Source: Microbulbifer variabilis
Lineage (GTDB): Bacteria; Pseudomonadota; Gammaproteobacteria; Pseudomonadales; Cellvibrionaceae
DNA: 64,000 nt
Direction of reading: 5' to 3'
Assembly (NCBI RefSeq): GCF_023716485.1
Contig: NZ_CP092418.1
Location: 1,099,001 to 1,163,000, forward strand
Part shown: in pieces, positions 20,181 to 29,205 of the stretch
How the letters are laid out: each line of letters starts with the position of its first letter
Numbering within the stretch: the stretch's first letter is position 1
Translations under genes and position numbers: made by a program
The notes under the pieces: generated by a model
What the model was told of the DNA's origin: nothing
The model's database searches: none
What the model saw: the letters and a program-made list of their open reading frames with translations, nothing else

Positions 20181-21152
20181 AAAGATAAATTACGTAAATC
20201 TTGTTAGTGTGGATAAAAAGAGTTAAGTCCCGCTTGTATTTAATAAGTATGTGTAATGACCTATTTCAGATTAAAGATGAAAGTATGTGTTGGGGGCTTT
20301 CGATCTCGTGCAAGGGTATTATATATCAATGATATCATTAAAGCTTTCATAGAAAATTTAGGTTGAATTTTACAAGTTTTCACGCCCAAAGACTCAATTC
20401 CAGAGTGCCATTGTTATTTTATAAATAATTTTTCCACTCTTTATGAGCCCAGAAATAAAAGAAATCTTAAACATTGCGTTGAAAGATAAGTGCTCACTAG
20501 AATTATTGCTTCTTATTGTTTTTCTCTACAGTCTGTCAGATTAAATTACCTATCTCTTTGAGGCACTATTCGCCGTAAAAGCGCAGATACATTAAATCAG
20601 AAAACATATTCTGGCGGATTTTGCTGATAAATTTCAGATAATTGCCTTTTTCTTAGGCGTCACTCCCTTTTCCATAAGATTGATACTGAATAAGCGAGAG
20701 ACCAATATGGAAAGCAATGGGCGCTGGAAAGGGCATAAGGAACGCCGTCATAATATTCAACGACTGACAAGCGGTTGATCTGTAAGCGGTCTGCCAGAGC
20801 CTCGATATCTATTTCCAATCAATAATTTTCCTACTATGTGCTGATGAGTATCTAAATACCAGACTAATCGGCGGCTATTTTTTTGTGCCAAGATGAGCTG
20901 TGAGTAAGTTTTAGGTCTCTGACCAGCCTGGAGCCTAAGGAGCGATGGTTATAGATTATTGAAAAACTTAAAGGGCTGACGAAGATCTCAACCGAGAACC
21001 TGCGTCTAATTACAAAAGTTAGTAAGGGGATATTGACGGGGTAATCTGCGTCCAATTTATTGATCTTAAGTGGTTATCTCTCAGTATAGTGTTCATAGAT
21101 AACCAGTATTGCATTTTTAAATTTCCCAGGCATAAGGCCCAAGGAAAAGAGT
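20181..21152. other. AT-rich non-coding stretch with possible gene debris
   Basis: Nearly 1 kb with no convincing gene. On the minus strand around 20,640-20,770 there are short protein-like runs broken by stops, possibly a degraded gene, but I could not assign a family. No terminal inverted repeats were recognised. Confidence 0.4.
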
Positions 21153-23186
21153 GTGTTTAAAATCAAGTTTGTCTTGATAATCATCATTAGTGGATTGGCT
21201 TTTTTTTATGGTTCTTTCCTTTATGCAGAGGAAGAGGCTTTCGGCGATCATGTGCGTATACGTTGGTTGGCCCCTTCTAGCTTTGAAGAAGTACGCACCG
21301 AAAAAATTGGTATCTACTTCGAGGTGGACCCTGAGTGGCACGTGTATTGGCGAAATCCGGGAGATTCCGGAGCCGCGCCCCGTTTTAATATACAGGCTTC
21401 GGGGGCAAGCATAGGAAATATTGAATGGCCTTTTCCAACTCGTTTGAAGGTGGAACACCTTACAAACCTGGGTTATGAGAGCAGTGTTGCCTATCTTTTT
21501 GACCTGAAACCCAAGTCAGGAGCTGAGCAAGTCGCTTTGAAAGCGGATCTTGAATGGCTTGTGTGTAAGATCGAGTGCATTCCAGGACGTGGCACCATAA
21601 CCTTAATCCGCCCTGTTGGGAAGCAGCCCAAATGGACAGGAGATGACTTGATAATAAGGGATTACTTTGCAGAGAGAGTGCCTATCTCGAGTGAAAGCAG
21701 CCCTTGGATGATAAAATCGCTGGTTCCTCAAGGAAAAGACCGCATACGCCTGTTGATTGAAGCACGTGAGAAAGGTCAGGTACCACAGGTTTTTCCACTG
21801 GATGGAAAAGTCATCTCTCCCGCCAAGCCAAGGGTCCGAAGAGATGGTTGGTCACTCATCTATCTCTTCCAGCGCCAGCCTGAGGCGACTACTCCCGCGG
21901 TAACTAGTTTTGTCATCAGTGATGGAAAACAGGCCTGGAAGTTTGATGATGTCTCCTTCGGTAGCCCTCTACCTACTGAGAAGTGGCGTCCAATTTGGCT
22001 GATCATCCTCACGGCATTTATTGGCGGGGTCATATTGAATCTGATGCCCTGTGTTTTCCCTGTTCTTTCAATCAAGCTGCTTGGCTTAATAGGGGAGGGC
22101 TATAGCGGTGGTTCTCGCCCGTTGGAAGGGCTCATTTATGCTGCCGGCGTGGTTAGCACCTTTACGATCCTAGGCTTGTTACTTTTACTACTTCGAGCAG
22201 GTGGGGCATCTATAGGGTGGGGCTTTCAACTTCAGTCCCCTGAAGTGGTGTTGAGCCTGATTGTATTATTTTGGGTGATGGCAATGTCTTTTCATGGAGT
22301 CTTTGAATTTGGCCAACACTTGGTGAAGGTTGCAGGCCTGAGTAAAGGGGGAACCTTTGGTACAGGTGCCCTTGCAGTGTTTGTTGCTGCACCCTGTACT
22401 GGACCATTTATGGGCGTAGCGTTGGGCTCTGCAACAATATTACCTCCACTGGAGGCCATGCTTATCTTTATCTCTATGGGGATTGGTTTAGCAGCTCCAT
22501 TCTTAATTCTCTGTGTTAGTCCATCACTCCTAAGAAGGCTTCCATCTCCGGGGCCATGGATGGAAAAACTTCGCCAATTTCTGGCTTTTCCACTCTACGC
22601 TACAGTAATTTGGCTCCTTTGGATTCTGGGTCGAATGGAAGGAGAGATGGGTTGGCTAATGGGTACCTCTATGGTACTGATAGCAACGATTATCCTCTGG
22701 ATGATACATAACTCCACAGGTTTAGTTAGGGGAATTTCCTGGGGTCTCTTATTTATCAGTTTGCCGTTAGCTTTTAAGGTTATGGAGCGAGCAGATCAGA
22801 AAATGATACAAACTTTAGTTTCATGGCAAAAGTATGATCCTGAACTGCTTAAACAGGCGCAACAGGAAAAGCGTTCAGTGTTTGTCGACTACACAGCTGC
22901 TTGGTGTGTTACCTGTCAGGTAAATAAAAAGCGAGTGCTTGATAAAGAGGAAACATTAAAACTCTTTCAGGATAATAATGTTTTGTTACTGCGTGCCGAT
23001 TGGACTCGAGAAGACCCAGAAATTACTGAATCTCTGGCCGCATTAGGGCGCAACTCAATCCCTGTTTATGCTTGGTATCCTGCTGGAGCAAAGAGACCCA
23101 AGCTTCTACCTCAGGTATTGCAGGAATTTATGATTGTCGATTTGTTCGAAGATAGTAATAACAACGAAGAGGATGAGGAGCGATAG
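21153..23186 (+). CDS. ScsB/DsbD-like transmembrane thiol-disulfide reductase
   Basis: 677-residue protein in three parts. An N-terminal signal peptide leads to a periplasmic DsbD-alpha-like domain with the WHVYWRNPGDSG and WLVCKIECIPG motifs. A central cytochrome-c-biogenesis/DsbD membrane domain follows (about residues 275-540, with NLMPCVFPVLS and VAAPCTGPFMG as the redox Cys segments). A C-terminal thioredoxin domain carries AAWCVTCQ (near 586). This order is typical of ScsB (suppressor of copper sensitivity). The start is GTG at 21153. A thioredoxin-like ScsD partner lies 82 bases downstream. No ScsC-like DsbC homologue is present. Confidence 0.82.
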   Translation: MFKIKFVLIIIISGLAFFYGSFLYAEEEAFGDHVRIRWLAPSSFEEVRTEKIGIYFEVDPEWHVYWRNPGDSGAAPRFNIQASGASIGNIEWPFPTRLKVEHLTNLGYESSVAYLFDLKPKSGAEQVALKADLEWLVCKIECIPGRGTITLIRPVGKQPKWTGDDLIIRDYFAERVPISSESSPWMIKSLVPQGKDRIRLLIEAREKGQVPQVFPLDGKVISPAKPRVRRDGWSLIYLFQRQPEATTPAVTSFVISDGKQAWKFDDVSFGSPLPTEKWRPIWLIILTAFIGGVILNLMPCVFPVLSIKLLGLIGEGYSGGSRPLEGLIYAAGVVSTFTILGLLLLLLRAGGASIGWGFQLQSPEVVLSLIVLFWVMAMSFHGVFEFGQHLVKVAGLSKGGTFGTGALAVFVAAPCTGPFMGVALGSATILPPLEAMLIFISMGIGLAAPFLILCVSPSLLRRLPSPGPWMEKLRQFLAFPLYATVIWLLWILGRMEGEMGWLMGTSMVLIATIILWMIHNSTGLVRGISWGLLFISLPLAFKVMERADQKMIQTLVSWQKYDPELLKQAQQEKRSVFVDYTAAWCVTCQVNKKRVLDKEETLKLFQDNNVLLLRADWTREDPEITESLAALGRNSIPVYAWYPAGAKRPKLLPQVLQEFMIVDLFEDSNNNEEDEER

Positions 23187-23268
23187 AGTTGAGCCACTCT
23201 TAGTTGTACAGGGTGAGATGGATATCAAAAATTGGCTAGAAAAATTTAAAATATAGGAAAATTTTACG

Positions 23269-23772
23269 GTGCAAATTCAATGGTACCGGGCGGCGGTAAA
23301 AATAGTAGCCTTTTCTATACTAGCTATATTGGTAATGGCTGCGGTTGGCTATTACCAGCAACGAGACCTTCCCAAAGACACAGCTCCACCACTAGAAGGT
23401 AAAACCATAAATGGAAACTTGTTAAACCTTAAAGAGATGACAACTCATGGACCAGTCCTTATTTACTTTTGGGGCTCCTGGTGCCCTTATTGCCGTATAG
23501 TATCTCCCAAAATATCTGAGCTGGCGCGGGAATATCAGGTTTTGGGAATTGCCATGCAATCTGGTGATGAGGATGAGGTAGAGAAATATATGCTCCGGCA
23601 CAATCTGAAGTTTCCTACAATCAATGACCCCGTGGGCAGAATAAGTTCCCGTTGGGGAATCAAAGTAACGCCAACGATGATTATTGTGGGGAGTGACGGA
23701 AAGATTGCCTGGACTACCAGTGGTGCTACCACCAAGCTTGGCTTGAAATTGCGTATGGAACTCACGGAGTAG
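23269..23772 (+). CDS. Membrane-anchored thioredoxin-like protein (ScsD/TlpA-like)
   Basis: 167-residue protein with an N-terminal membrane anchor (about residues 12-28) and a periplasmic TlpA/redoxin domain. The active site is WCPYC (Cys72 and Cys75), followed by the cis-Pro loop KVTPTMIIV. The start is GTG at 23269. It probably receives electrons from the upstream ScsB-like protein and reduces a periplasmic target, perhaps for copper or oxidative-stress tolerance. Confidence 0.82.
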   Translation: MQIQWYRAAVKIVAFSILAILVMAAVGYYQQRDLPKDTAPPLEGKTINGNLLNLKEMTTHGPVLIYFWGSWCPYCRIVSPKISELAREYQVLGIAMQSGDEDEVEKYMLRHNLKFPTINDPVGRISSRWGIKVTPTMIIVGSDGKIAWTTSGATTKLGLKLRMELTE

Positions 23773-23920
23773 TCTTTTTAGCAGATTAATGACTCAATAA
23801 GTCGATGCTGTCACCAATTTTATCCCTACTTTATCAGATATCTAGACCTTCTCGCTGAGGTATAACTATCTTAAATCTCTAGTCTTCTCAATTTTTCGGT
23901 CTCAGGCATGGGAGGCTTGT

Positions 23921-24739
23921 GTGTCGGTCATTGATTCATTTGACTACAAAGATCTTGATGCGCAGAGAGTTGGCAGATTTGATTTTGGGATCAATACCAC
24001 ATTTATTGTTTATCGCTTAAAAGATACCATTATTGATACAGGGCCTAGCAATCAATGGAAGTATGTCAAGTGGTTTGTGAAAAACAAGCCGTTTCGTCAG
24101 CTTCTTCTTACTCACCATCATGAGGATCATAGCGGCAATGCCGGCGCTATCTATAAGTTGACAGGAGTTCAACCTCGTGCTCCCAAAGCCACTATAGAAA
24201 TTCTTAAACGGGGTTTTCGTATACCGCCAATTCAAAGGCTAATTTGGGGAGCTGCCGGGCTGGCTGAAGCAGCCGAATTGCCAAAAGATCTGCGTATAGC
24301 CGGTGAAAAAACAATACCTATCGCCGCACCAGGCCATGCTAAGGATATGACCTGTTACCTGATGGAAGACCGGGGCTGGATTTTTACTGCTGACCTCTAT
24401 GTGGCCAGTCATCTAAAAATGTTGCGTAAGGATGAGAGTATTCCGGTTTTGATGAAAAGCATGCGCAAAGTACTTCAATATGAATTTGATCTTATCTTAT
24501 GTCCCCATCGGGGTTTGGTAGAGAATGGTAAGAAAAGGCTTCAAGAAAAGTATGATTACTTGCTTAACCTGTCGAGTTCTGCTCAGGAGCTGGGGCGCCA
24601 GGGAGTATCACTTAAAGAAATTACTCGTCGTCTTTTGGGGAGGGAGAATATGATGGCTCTTCTTTCAGGTTATAACTTCAGTAAAAGAAACTTGATTGCT
24701 TCTTGTATGTCCATGGATCCATCAAAGTACACCGAGTAG
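23921..24739 (+). CDS. Metallo-beta-lactamase fold hydrolase (paralogue B)
   Basis: 272-residue MBL-fold hydrolase starting at GTG 23921, with the metal motif THHHEDHSGN near residue 70, GHAKDM near 149 and a TADLY segment. It is strikingly similar along its whole length to the protein at 12,795-13,616 (shared runs such as DTGPSNQWKYVK and LLLTHHHEDHSGNAGAI). The two are therefore recent duplicates or a transferred pair. Codon use here is more AT-rich than in the first copy. The substrate is unknown. Confidence 0.8.
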   Translation: MSVIDSFDYKDLDAQRVGRFDFGINTTFIVYRLKDTIIDTGPSNQWKYVKWFVKNKPFRQLLLTHHHEDHSGNAGAIYKLTGVQPRAPKATIEILKRGFRIPPIQRLIWGAAGLAEAAELPKDLRIAGEKTIPIAAPGHAKDMTCYLMEDRGWIFTADLYVASHLKMLRKDESIPVLMKSMRKVLQYEFDLILCPHRGLVENGKKRLQEKYDYLLNLSSSAQELGRQGVSLKEITRRLLGRENMMALLSGYNFSKRNLIASCMSMDPSKYTE

Positions 24740-24858
24740 CTACTAGCTATATTTTACATTTCTATTTCTTTTATCTGATTGTTTTCCTATTGGTTGTTTT
24801 TACTGCTGGGTTACTTTAAATTTGTTACTTAATTTTATAAAAGTTAGGTGAGCAAGTA

Positions 24859-25569
24859 GTGAAGCGTGAAGTTAGAAAAGTTGGCCTAATTGGTGGTATG
24901 AGCTGGGAGAGTACACAGCTTTATTACAGGTTAATTAACCAAGGGGTCAATCGATGTCTTGGAGGATTACACTCAGCAGAAATTATTTTATACAGTGTCG
25001 ACTTTTATAAAGTGGAGAAGCTACAGCGATCTGGTAACTGGGATGAGGCAGGCTACCTTTTAGCACAAGCCGCCAAAGCGTTGGAAGCTGCTGGGGCAGA
25101 TTGCATTCTAATTTGTACCAACACCATGCATAAAGTAGCGGATCAGGTGACGGCTTCCGTAGATATTCCTCTCTTACATATTGCCGATGCTGTAGCTGAA
25201 GTTTTGCTTAGAGATAAAGTCAATAAGGTAGGGTTGCTGGGTACTGCTTTCACCATGGAGCAGGATTTTTATCGTAAATACATTCAGGAAAAGTACGGAA
25301 TAAACCTGATAGTTCCCACAGCCCCAGATAGGGAAATTGTTCATCGGGTAATTTATGAGGAGCTTTGTAAGGGCAAAGTTGAAGTTGCATCAAAGCAGCA
25401 ATATCTGCGTATTATCCACTCTTTGTCGGCTCAAGGGGCGGATGGTGTGATTCTTGGCTGTACCGAGATTGGTATGCTGGTTTCAAAAGAGGATGTGACT
25501 ATCCCACTGCTGGATACTACTCAAATTCATGCGAATAAAGCTGTGGAATTTTCCTTGAACGCTTCCTAG
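24859..25569 (+). CDS. Aspartate/glutamate racemase family protein (YgeA-like)
   Basis: 236-residue amino-acid racemase of the Asp/Glu/hydantoin superfamily, starting at GTG 24859 (MKREVRKVGLIGGMSWEST). The two catalytic cysteines are present in CTNTMH (Cys86) and GCTEIG (near 197). The N-terminal GGMSWESTQLYYRLIN matches the YgeA/RacX group of broad-specificity racemases, which make D-amino acids. It has its own leader and stands alone. Confidence 0.88.
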   Translation: MKREVRKVGLIGGMSWESTQLYYRLINQGVNRCLGGLHSAEIILYSVDFYKVEKLQRSGNWDEAGYLLAQAAKALEAAGADCILICTNTMHKVADQVTASVDIPLLHIADAVAEVLLRDKVNKVGLLGTAFTMEQDFYRKYIQEKYGINLIVPTAPDREIVHRVIYEELCKGKVEVASKQQYLRIIHSLSAQGADGVILGCTEIGMLVSKEDVTIPLLDTTQIHANKAVEFSLNAS

Positions 25570-26073
25570 TCAGTTTTTGGGGCCTATAGGAATATATTGG
25601 GGTCCAATACCTTTATGTGGATGTTGGTCCCTACTTATTTTACCTTTTTAGGATGAGCTATTTCACTCTGGGGTAAAAATCAGTTACCATTTCGCATATC
25701 CTTTGTTTGTATGACAGTTGCCTACCTAGTACTCTGAAAATTACTTTCTATTAATCTCCTTTAGTTCGTTTTGCTGTGAATTCTCACAGTGACATGAATG
25801 TCATTATCACCTCAATAGACATGATTTAAATTGTAAATACCTGTTATTTAGGTATTTTAATTTTCCATTTTTGCTGGCATTTTTTACCTGTGTCACGCTT
25901 CTTGCAGTGATGAAGAATGATGATGTCCATCATTGGAGGGGCGGGCTATATCAGTACGCTATTCGGCACGTACTGTTCCAATCAGGATAGATTGCTTCGT
26001 ACCCGGTACCACACTGCCGAAAAATGATCGATTAGCATTGGAAGATAAAACCAATAATTGACAGGGTAATTAC
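25570..26073. other. AT-rich leader of the TonB receptor gene
   Basis: About 500 bases with no gene. It precedes the TonB-dependent receptor and presumably carries its promoter and any regulator site. I could not recognise a Fur box or riboswitch with confidence. Confidence 0.4.
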
Positions 26074-28596
26074 ATGAAAGAAAATAAGAAGCGTTGGCTA
26101 GCGGCCTGTGGCGCGCCATCGCTATTGGCAATGGCGGTTGCCGCTGTGTCCAGCCCCGCAGTTGCCGAGGATGCACTTCTGGAGGAAGTCATCACTATCG
26201 GTACCCGTGTTGAGGGGCGTTCGGCTACGGATTCCTCCGCACCTATCGACATCGTTACTGGTGACGAATTTGTTAACCAAGGTGATGGTGACCTCAACAA
26301 CCTACTGCGCAATGTTGTGCCTTCCTACAATGTCAATGCCAAGCCGATCTCCGATGCCGCATCAATTGTACGCCCGGCCAACCTGCGTGGACTGCCGCCC
26401 GATAGCACCCTGGTTCTAGTAAACGGTAAGCGCCGCCACCGTGCTTCTGTGATTGCTTTCCTTGGTAGTGGCGTATCGGATGGTGCCCAAGGACCTGATA
26501 TCTCTGCTATTCCAGCGATTGCACTGAAGCAAGTAGAAGTACTCCGTGACGGTGCGGCCGCTCAGTACGGCTCTGATGCCATTGCCGGGGTGATTAACTT
26601 CCAGCTTAAAGATGCTGCTGAGGGTGGCACCGTTGAGGTGAAGCATGCTACCACTGCCGAGGGTGATGGCGACCAGAGTATGGTTGCTGCCAACTTTGGC
26701 CTGCCGTTGACCGATTCTGGTTTTGTAAACTTCAGTATGGAGTATCGCGAGCAGGACTCCACAAGCCGCAGTACCCAGCGGGACGATGCTGCGCAGCTGA
26801 TCGCCGATGGCAATACTCATGTTGCTAATCCAGCGCAAATTTGGGGTCAGCCCGAAGTTGATGATGACACTAAGTTCTTTATTAACAGTGCCATTGAGCT
26901 GAACGATACTGTTGAGCTATATGCCTTTGGTAACTACGCCAGCCGTTCAACCGATGGGGGATTCTATTTCCGTAATCCAGAAAATCGAGATGGGGTTTTT
27001 ACCTATAAGGATGAGGTTGACACAAATGGTGATGGGGTCCCTGACAAGGAGGTTGTTTTACCTCTGATAGGTGATTTAGATCCCAGCAATGGTATTGATA
27101 ATTGTCAGAATGTCAGTGTCTCTGAAGCCCATGATCTCGATGAATGTTTCTCCTTTACCGAGATGTTCCCTGGCGGGTTTACTCCGCGCTTTGGTGGTGA
27201 TCTAGAAGATTACTCCATGGTCTTCGGGTTGCGTGGTGAATTGGCCAATGGTATTGGTTACGATGTCAGTGCCAGTAGGGGCCAGAACAAAGTAGATTTC
27301 CATATCTACAATACCATTAATGCCACAATGGGCCCAAATACCCCAACCAGCTTTAGCCCTGGTGGTTATGCGCAAACTGAGACTAACTTTAATATTGACC
27401 TGACCAAGGCTACTGAAATTTCCGGTAAGGCATTGTATATGGCCGGGGGCTTTGAGTGGCGTGAGGAAGAGTTCGAAGTCAATATGGGGGATGAAGCCTC
27501 ATGGACTCAAGGTCCATTGACAGAGCAAGAATTCCTTATTGGTTCTAATGGTTTTTCTGGGTTCGGACCTGAAGTTATTGGTACTTTCGACCGCGATAAT
27601 ATTGCGCTCTATACCGACTTTGAACTGGAAGCGACTGATAATCTTCGCTTGGGCACAGCCCTACGCTGGGAAGATTTCTCAGACTTCGGCAGTACTTTCA
27701 ACTATAAGGTTTCCGGACATTGGGCAATTAATGATGTAATCGCCTTGCGCTCTACATACAGTACCGGCTTTCGTGCACCTACACCAGCTCAGTCAAATAT
27801 AAGTAATGTGACTACGGCTTTTGCAGATAGTCAGCTAGAGAATAAAGGTACTATCCCACCGACAAACCCTGTTGCGGTATTAAAAGGTGGGAAACAACTA
27901 CAACCTGAAGAGTCGAAAAACTTTACTATTGGCGCCATTATTGCTGCCGGTGACTGGGATATTACCCTCGATTATTTCCAAATTTCCGTAAGTGATCGTA
28001 TCACCCAGTCTGCCGATCAGGAACTTAGTGAAGCGGAAAAAGCGCAACTGGTGGCCGATGGTATTAGCGGAGCTGATTCACTAACATCGATTCGCTTTTA
28101 TACCAACGACTTCGACACCAAGACCCGTGGAATTGATGTGGTGGCAACCTATCCGCTCGGAGATGCCACTGACTTAAGTTTCGCAGCAAACTGGACTGAT
28201 ACAGAAGTCACCAAGTATCGGGAAGAAACCATCAGTGATATGCGTCTTGGGCAGTTGGAAGATGGTCTGCCCAACATTCGTGGTAATGCAACCATTTCTC
28301 ATGCGGGTGAAGGATGGCGTGGTCTAGTTCGTTTGAATTACTATGGCAGCTACTGGGAAGCGCACCTGGATGATTACAGCCTACCCATTGATGCCGGTGA
28401 TGAGTGGACTGTGGATATAGAGGGTGCCTATGACTTTAGCGATTCGCTGTCGCTGATCGCAGGGGCTGAAAATCTGTTTAATAACTACCCAGATAAGAAC
28501 CCCTGGTCAGGTGTTGCAGGCGCTGAATACCCCGAGACAGCACCAATGGGCTTTAATGGTGCGCTCTACTATGTACGTGCACAGTATGAGTTTTAA
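26074..28596 (+). CDS. TonB-dependent outer-membrane receptor
   Basis: 840-residue receptor that imports a ligand across the outer membrane using TonB energy. It has a signal peptide ending at AVAED (near residue 32) and a short TonB-box-like stretch EEVITIGTR. The plug domain (about 48-165) contains LRGLPPDSTLVLVNGKRRHR and VEVLRDGAAAQYGSDAIAGVIN. The 22-strand barrel ends in the aromatic residue of VRAQYEF. The barrel contains EF-hand-like calcium loops (DTNGDGVPD). The plug style is that of marine receptors annotated for carbohydrate or siderophore uptake, and no neighbour identifies the ligand. Confidence 0.92.
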   Translation: MKENKKRWLAACGAPSLLAMAVAAVSSPAVAEDALLEEVITIGTRVEGRSATDSSAPIDIVTGDEFVNQGDGDLNNLLRNVVPSYNVNAKPISDAASIVRPANLRGLPPDSTLVLVNGKRRHRASVIAFLGSGVSDGAQGPDISAIPAIALKQVEVLRDGAAAQYGSDAIAGVINFQLKDAAEGGTVEVKHATTAEGDGDQSMVAANFGLPLTDSGFVNFSMEYREQDSTSRSTQRDDAAQLIADGNTHVANPAQIWGQPEVDDDTKFFINSAIELNDTVELYAFGNYASRSTDGGFYFRNPENRDGVFTYKDEVDTNGDGVPDKEVVLPLIGDLDPSNGIDNCQNVSVSEAHDLDECFSFTEMFPGGFTPRFGGDLEDYSMVFGLRGELANGIGYDVSASRGQNKVDFHIYNTINATMGPNTPTSFSPGGYAQTETNFNIDLTKATEISGKALYMAGGFEWREEEFEVNMGDEASWTQGPLTEQEFLIGSNGFSGFGPEVIGTFDRDNIALYTDFELEATDNLRLGTALRWEDFSDFGSTFNYKVSGHWAINDVIALRSTYSTGFRAPTPAQSNISNVTTAFADSQLENKGTIPPTNPVAVLKGGKQLQPEESKNFTIGAIIAAGDWDITLDYFQISVSDRITQSADQELSEAEKAQLVADGISGADSLTSIRFYTNDFDTKTRGIDVVATYPLGDATDLSFAANWTDTEVTKYREETISDMRLGQLEDGLPNIRGNATISHAGEGWRGLVRLNYYGSYWEAHLDDYSLPIDAGDEWTVDIEGAYDFSDSLSLIAGAENLFNNYPDKNPWSGVAGAEYPETAPMGFNGALYYVRAQYEF

Positions 28597-28637
28597 GCCC
28601 TCAGTGAATAGCTTTACTTAAAAGCTATCGTTACTGT

Positions 28638-28667
28638 AAAAAAGCCCGCTTTATGCGGGCTTTTTTA
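28638..28667. terminator. Bidirectional intrinsic terminator
   Basis: Perfect stem AAAAAAGCCCGC / GCGGGCTTTTTT with a four-base loop, flanked by A and T runs on the two sides. It serves both the TonB receptor and the convergent ferritin-like gene, whose stop codon overlaps its edge. Confidence 0.9.
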
Positions 28668-29123
28668 CATGTCCCAGAGAGAGTTAGTTGCCATAGATAA
28701 GGTGATACGTTCTTTGTCTTGTATCTGCTTCAAGTCCTCAAAGACTTCTTTTACTTCCATGGACTCAATAGCGCCGTACACCGCTTCATAAAGACTGGAA
28801 AAATATCGGTCTACTTCCCTTCCAATATTATTGACCTCTTTGATAGTGGGCGGGTCACTAAGTGGCAGTTGGCGAATAAAATCATGGGCGGATTCTTCAT
28901 GGGTGTACTGTAACCAGGTCTGCATGACCTTTTGCTGGGCGATTTCTCCATAGTTTGAGAGGTTTCTCGCCATACGTTGTTCATGCTCTAACATATGCCT
29001 TAATAACAGTTGAGTTCGATAATCCTCAGATTTTTCAAGTAAATTCTCGTAAAGGTCTGCCATATCCAGGTGAAACTTTTCTGCATCCTGAATGATTTCA
29101 AATGCCTGCTTGAAAGTCTTCAT
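28665..29123 (-). CDS. Ferritin-like/rubrerythrin-type helical protein
   Basis: 152-residue all-helical protein. The spacing of Glu and His residues (DAEKFHLDMADLYENL, LEHEQRMARN and HEESAHDF) resembles the four-helix ferritin-like superfamily, although canonical ExxH pairs are incomplete. It lies downstream of nuoN in the same direction with an 80-base gap, so it could be read from the nuo operon. Function is unknown; iron handling is one possibility. Confidence 0.5.
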   Translation of the reverse strand: MKTFKQAFEIIQDAEKFHLDMADLYENLLEKSEDYRTQLLLRHMLEHEQRMARNLSNYGEIAQQKVMQTWLQYTHEESAHDFIRQLPLSDPPTIKEVNNIGREVDRYFSSLYEAVYGAIESMEVKEVFEDLKQIQDKERITLSMATNSLWDM

Positions 29124-29205
29124 AGGTCTGCCCTTTGATACCCAGGAAATTGTTATTGGGCGGAAAACAGGTCGTATCTTCTTGCGGCCATACCCTAATT
29201 AATCT

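Noticed and set aside
20640..20770. Possible transposase remnant on the minus strand
   Set aside because: Short protein-like runs only. I could not match any transposase motif or terminal repeat.
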